A stretch of 64,000 bases of DNA. Source: CAZVNZ01 sp964628515 (GTDB taxonomy: Bacteria > Bacillota > Clostridia > Christensenellales > Christensenellaceae). The translations under genes and the position numbers were made by a program. The stretch lies in the NCBI GenBank assembly GCA_964628515.1, contig CAZVNZ010000003.1, positions 62,001-126,000 on the forward strand. Direction: 5' to 3'. This document shows positions 60,626 through 64,000 of the stretch, one piece after another; position 1 is the stretch's first letter, and the number at the start of each line of letters is the position of its first letter. The notes under the pieces were generated by a model, which saw only the letters and a list, made by a program, of their open reading frames with translations, did not search any database and was not told the origin of the DNA.

Positions 60626-60985
60626 TTAGTCCAAATTACCCACAATTTCTTTTAATTCTTTTATTTGCTCTTGGGATAATTTTTTTCTGCTTACAAGAGA
60701 TGCAAAGAGTTTATCCGCAGAGCCGTCAAAAATTTTGTTTATAAGCTCCTCCGTTTCCTGTGCTTGCACCTTTTCTTTGGGTATTAGCGGGGTACACATA
60801 AAATTAGGCTCGCTACGCTTTATTGCCCCTTTATTTATACACCGCTTTATTAAAGTATATGTTGTATTAACATTCCAACCTGTTTCTTCTTTGAGAACGC
60901 TTGCTATGTACTTTGCGCTTTTATCTCCCTGTTGCCACAACACATCCATTACTTTTATTTCCGAATCAAAAAGTTTTATATTCAT
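60626..60985 (-). CDS. BlaI/MecI-family repressor
   Basis: A 119-residue winged-helix repressor with the family start LFDSEIKVMDVLWQQGDKSAKYI and VNTTYTLIKRCINKGAI, plus a C-terminal dimerisation helix. Repressors of this family are inactivated by proteolysis through the partner BlaR1-type sensor. Two operators of TACTAC-N4-GTAGTA form overlap its own promoter, so it is self-regulated. It may also control genes elsewhere. Confidence 0.95.
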   Translation of the reverse strand: MNIKLFDSEIKVMDVLWQQGDKSAKYIASVLKEETGWNVNTTYTLIKRCINKGAIKRSEPNFMCTPLIPKEKVQAQETEELINKIFDGSADKLFASLVSRKKLSQEQIKELKEIVGNLD

Positions 60986-61024
60986 GGTTTTCTCCTATAT
61001 TAGTTTGTATTTGTCTTAGCTTAC

Positions 61025-61078
61025 ATTAATACTACCACAGTAGTAAAGAGTTGTCAATACTACTGTGGTAGTATTAAT
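61025..61078 (-). promoter_or_regulatory. BlaI-type double operator and promoter
   Basis: Two 16-bp operators, TACTACCACAGTAGTA (61030-61045) and TACTACTGTGGTAGTA (61058-61073), are the cores of a perfect 21-bp inverted repeat (61025-61045 with 61058-61078). The 12-bp spacer holds a minus-strand TTGACA (61052-61057). The -10 TAGTAT (61029-61034) lies 17 bp downstream inside the promoter-proximal operator. Repressor binding would fully block transcription. Confidence 0.9.
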
Positions 61079-61092
61079 ATAAAACACAAAAA

Positions 61093-61119
61093 AAAGACGA
61101 GGTGCAAAACCTCGTCTTT
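61093..61119 (-). terminator. terminator of the PepSY lipoprotein gene
   Basis: AAAGACGAGG (61093-61102) and CCTCGTCTTT (61110-61119) form a perfect 10-bp stem with a seven-base loop, followed by a T-run on the minus strand, 17 nt after the stop. Confidence 0.92.
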
Positions 61120-61135
61120 CTTAACCCCCCTAAAA

Positions 61136-61840
61136 TCAGTCGTCAAGCCCATTTTGCATTTTAAAATTTTTGTATTCCATTTTATTCATAACATTGCCGT
61201 TGTAAGCATCTACATATATATCTTGCTCTATATTATCTTTTGTGAAGATGTCAAACTGCCAGAAGAAATACCCTCTTTCTTCGTCGTACTCTATTTCCGT
61301 TATGGTGCAACCGGGATATTTAGCCATAACCGCCTTTTGCGCTTGCTCTTGGGTTACTGTGGGTGTGCCTGTGTTTGCGGGTTTTGCAGCCAAATCTTGC
61401 CTTGATATTACCACTCCTGTTGTTGCATCCACATAAATATCGTGGTCTTCGTTAAATTTATCGAAAATTTCTACTTCCCAATAAAGCACTCCGCCTTCCA
61501 CATCAAGCTCCGCTCTGCCCATTTTGTAATCGGGGTAGGCAGCTTGCACCGCTTTTATGGCATCGTCCATTGTAATTTTAGCTTCCCTTCCTGCCATGCC
61601 TTCAACAGGTACAGGGGAGAAGGAGGCATCTGCCGTTGCCACAGGTGGCGGTGTTGCCTCGGGCGTTGCCACCGGTGTTGCTTCGGGAGTTGCCACAGGC
61701 GCCTCAGGGGTTGCAACGGGTGTTGCCACAGGTTGCTCGGCAGGTGGCTGTACCGCAGGTGCGGCGGCAGGGGCACAAGCCGATACCGCTACTACCGATA
61801 CGCATAGTATTGCTACTAAAAATATTAGCTTTCTTTTCAT
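61136..61840 (-). CDS. PepSY-domain lipoprotein with Pro/Ala/Thr repeat linker
   Basis: A 234-residue lipoprotein. The signal peptide ends in a VSAC lipobox. A low-complexity linker (about 22-72) of repeated VATPEAT/PVATP units precedes two PepSY domains (about 78-150 and 155-225; each with a YWEVEIFD- or FFWQFDIF-like strand and DIYVDA). PepSY domains are extracellular and are thought to inhibit or bind peptidases. The ATG at 61840 has GGAGG at 8 nt. The linker DNA is a tandem minisatellite prone to length change. Confidence 0.88.
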   Translation of the reverse strand: MKRKLIFLVAILCVSVVAVSACAPAAAPAVQPPAEQPVATPVATPEAPVATPEATPVATPEATPPPVATADASFSPVPVEGMAGREAKITMDDAIKAVQAAYPDYKMGRAELDVEGGVLYWEVEIFDKFNEDHDIYVDATTGVVISRQDLAAKPANTGTPTVTQEQAQKAVMAKYPGCTITEIEYDEERGYFFWQFDIFTKDNIEQDIYVDAYNGNVMNKMEYKNFKMQNGLDD

Positions 61841-61953
61841 AATTAAATCCTCCAAGTAATTATTTTATTTATTGCCATAGCTTTATTATACACCCCCAAG
61901 TGCAACAAGTATGCAACAAAAGTGCAATAAAAGTGCAATTTTTGTATAATAAA

Positions 61954-61979
61954 AGGGGCTGTTTTTTTATACAACCCCT
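61954..61979 (-). terminator. terminator of the P-type ATPase gene
   Basis: AGGGGTTGT and ACAGCCCCT pair (one G-U) on the minus strand around a short A-rich loop, followed by TTTTATT. It lies about 37 nt beyond the ATPase stop. Confidence 0.75.
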
Positions 61980-62015
61980 ATGTATTAAGTTAAAATACCT
62001 TTGTTATGCGGTTTT

Positions 62016-64000
62016 TTACGCAGTTTTTTTAGACATTATTGCCTTTCTTATAATATCCACCGGAATAATTGTTATTGCCATTAGCAGTACAACTACCCAC
62101 TCGCTACCCGTTAATCCGTAGCTGCTGAAAATATCGCCGCCAAAGTATGTCATTACTATTTGAATACCTAAAATCAAAAATATTATTTTTAAGAAGTTGG
62201 CATTGCCTCTAATATTGTCAAAGATGTTAATTTTATCCGTCCGTGCATTAAAGGCGTTAAACATTGCGGAGAATATAAAGAAGGTAAAGTACCCTGTATA
62301 AAGGTTAATTTGCACTTCCATTCCCCCTCGAAATGCGTTTGCAACAGGGGATAGCAAAAATACCAAAGACATGGAAAACAACCACAAACTGTCCGTAAAA
62401 ATTGCTCCCCACATATGCTTGCTTACAATAGCCTCGCTACGCTTTTTGGGTTTTTCCTTCATATAGCGTTTTAGCGCCGCCTCTCCTCCAAAAGCAATGG
62501 CGGCAAGGGTATCCATAACCAAATTTACCCATAATATTTGGGTGATGGAAAGTGGCTCCGCAATATTAAGGAGGGGAGATATTAAGGTTATTAGCACCGC
62601 AGAAACGTTAATGGTAAGCTGAAAGATAATAAACTTTCGTATGCTGTTGTAAATGGTTCTGCCGTATAGTATCGCTCTGTCTATGGAGCTGAAATTATCG
62701 TCCATAATAACAATTTCGCTTGCTTCCTTTGCAACCTCCGTGCCTCCGCCCATAGCAAAGCCTACATCCGCCTGTTTTAGCGCCGGAGAGTCGTTTACGC
62801 CGTCTCCCGTCATGCCCACAACTAAATTAAGCTCCTGTGCAAGACGCACAAGACGGCTTTTATCCGAGGGCAACGCACGTGCAATTACTCGAAAATCCTT
62901 TAGCTTGGCTTTAATTTCCTCATCGCTTAGTGCGGATAGCTCTTCGGAGGTCAGCACAATGTCGCTGTCTTTTTGTAGCAGTTTAGCCTCGGTTGCAATG
63001 GCAACGGCGGTTTCCTTGCGGTCTCCCGTTATCATAACTACTTGCACCCCTGCCCCTATAACCTCGTTTATTGCGGTGATGGATTCTTTGCGCACATCAT
63101 CTCTTATGCCTACAATACCAACTAAAGTAAGGTTTTCCGGTACAAAGTTATCCTCGTCTAAATCCTCATGGCTAACGGCAAGGGCAAGCACTCTTATTGC
63201 ACGTTTGGCGAGTGCGTCCATTTTAGCGTTAAGCCCTGCGTGGTCTGTAAAGGGTAGGCGCTCTCCCTCTTTATTAAAATAGTGCGTACACCCCACAATA
63301 AGCTTTTCGGGTGCTCCCTTAACTAAGGTATGCGAATAATCTCCCTGTACTTGCGTTGCGGAAAACTTGTTTGTGCTGTTAAAAGGTATACTGCTAACGG
63401 TGGTTACATCGTGTATAACGTCCGCTTCTGCAATAAAGCCAAGCATCGCTCTGTCTGTTGCGTTTCCGCCGATTACCTTTTTACTGTCTCCGCTTATTAC
63501 CGCTTGGGTGTTGTGCATTATGCTTAAATGCAGTAGCTTGTTAAGCTCTCCTTGCACCTCATCGTAAGAGGAATGCTCCTTGCCCTCGCCGTCTATAAAG
63601 GTTACAACCTCTAAAAGCCCTTTTGTGATAGTGCCCGTTTTATCGCTAAACAATATGTTTAAACTGCCTGCCGTTTCAATACCCGTAATTTTACGCACAA
63701 GCACGTTGTCTTTAAGCATTTTACGCATATTTAGCGCAGATACTATGGCTATCATCAAAGGAAGCCCTTCGGGTACTGCCATTACAATAATTACCACCGC
63801 AAGTATTATTGCATGGACAACATCACCCATAATATTTGTAATGTCCGAACAATACAGGGCAATTTGCGCCATATCAAAGTTATTGCTAACCACAATTTGT
63901 TGAAACAAAAGTATTATTGCAATGGCAACACCACCAATGTAGCCAAAACGGCTAATGCCCTTGGCAAGCCCTTTCAGCTTAACTTTAAGGGGAGAATCCC
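62016..64000 (-). CDS. calcium-type P-ATPase (cation-transporting), 5' end outside window
   Basis: At least 660 residues of a P2-type cation ATPase. The open frame runs through the right edge of the window, so the actuator domain and true start are missing; the TTG at 63908 is internal. The phosphorylation loop ILFSDKTGTITKG, the KGAPE nucleotide-binding motif, the hinge MTGDGVNDSPALKQADVG and the PEGLP membrane motif are present. The C-terminal six-helix cation domain (ILWVNLVMDTLAA) matches SERCA/PMR1-like calcium pumps of Firmicutes. Confidence 0.92.
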   Translation of the reverse strand, partial: DSPLKVKLKGLAKGISRFGYIGGVAIAIILLFQQIVVSNNFDMAQIALYCSDITNIMGDVVHAIILAVVIIVMAVPEGLPLMIAIVSALNMRKMLKDNVLVRKITGIETAGSLNILFSDKTGTITKGLLEVVTFIDGEGKEHSSYDEVQGELNKLLHLSIMHNTQAVISGDSKKVIGGNATDRAMLGFIAEADVIHDVTTVSSIPFNSTNKFSATQVQGDYSHTLVKGAPEKLIVGCTHYFNKEGERLPFTDHAGLNAKMDALAKRAIRVLALAVSHEDLDEDNFVPENLTLVGIVGIRDDVRKESITAINEVIGAGVQVVMITGDRKETAVAIATEAKLLQKDSDIVLTSEELSALSDEEIKAKLKDFRVIARALPSDKSRLVRLAQELNLVVGMTGDGVNDSPALKQADVGFAMGGGTEVAKEASEIVIMDDNFSSIDRAILYGRTIYNSIRKFIIFQLTINVSAVLITLISPLLNIAEPLSITQILWVNLVMDTLAAIAFGGEAALKRYMKEKPKKRSEAIVSKHMWGAIFTDSLWLFSMSLVFLLSPVANAFRGGMEVQINLYTGYFTFFIFSAMFNAFNARTDKINIFDNIRGNANFLKIIFLILGIQIVMTYFGGDIFSSYGLTGSEWVVVLLMAITIIPVDIIRKAIMSKKTA

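Noticed and set aside
62653..63282. plus-strand frame of about 209 codons within the P-type ATPase gene
   Set aside because: Serine-rich shadow of the minus-strand ATPase coding sequence, with no ribosome binding site or domain.
1..64000. CRISPR arrays, rRNA operons, prophage or transposase genes
   Set aside because: No regularly spaced short repeats, no rRNA-like sequence and no phage structural, integrase or transposase proteins were seen on either strand.

Overview
The window reads as a low-GC, anaerobic Gram-positive bacterium of the Clostridia type. Genes have strong AGGAGG-type ribosome binding sites, promoters are near-consensus sigma-A type with 16 to 17 bp spacers, and intergenic DNA is AT-rich. 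It encodes oxygen-sensitive molybdenum hydroxylases, a corrinoid methylamine methyltransferase and the whole pyrrolysine (Pyl) system in its split bacterial form (pylSn and pylSc). No phage or insertion sequence transposase is present.

Layout. 1-8.5 kb: housekeeping and accessory genes (CofE-like ligase, TetR plus phytoene-dehydrogenase-like oxidoreductase, Gfo/Idh/MocA oxidoreductase, a Mef-type efflux pump with a leader peptide, PAP2 phosphatase, VanZ-like protein). 8.5-17.3 kb: one minus-strand cyclic-di-GMP signalling operon of five multidomain proteins, in which an intact GGDEF and an intact HD-GYP protein each have a degenerate partner. 17.6-26.7 kb: minus-strand methylamine/pyrrolysine island in transcription order Amt-like permease, mtmC, mtmB (in-frame amber codon), pylT, pylSc, pylB, pylC, pylD, pylSn, DUF1638. 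26.9-54.4 kb: a large purine/urate catabolic region with NCS2 permease, carbamate kinase, ygeW, ygeY, ygeX and a YheO-like regulator on the minus strand; ssnA, ygfK, a fused xanthine dehydrogenase and adenine deaminase on the plus strand; a divergent FecCD-type ABC transporter with a ModE-like protein; a three-subunit xanthine dehydrogenase; then hydantoinase, a MocA-NTPase fusion and guanine deaminase. 54.5-61.1 kb: a response regulator/ABC exporter/histidine kinase set and a BlaI-BlaR1-like pair. 61.1-64 kb: a PepSY lipoprotein and a calcium-type P-ATPase cut by the window edge.

How the genes may work together (inference). Adenine and guanine are deaminated by Ade and GuaD. The two molybdenum hydroxylases oxidise hypoxanthine and xanthine, supported by molybdate or tungstate uptake and the MocA-like maturation protein. 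YgfK, SsnA, HydA, YgeW, YgeY and YgeX dismantle the ring towards diaminopropionate and pyruvate, and carbamate kinase recovers ATP from carbamoyl phosphate. Methylamine would be a separate one-carbon and nitrogen source through MtmB/MtmC; the corrinoid reactivase and downstream methyltransferase are not in the window.

Most interesting signals: a two-copy, about 65-nt RNA-like motif with a conserved hairpin and possible pseudoknot placed around the ribosome binding sites of hydA and guaD; a leader peptide ending Arg-Ile-Arg upstream of the Mef-type pump; an amber codon joining two signalling genes in frame in a Pyl-encoding genome; and several precise operator palindromes.
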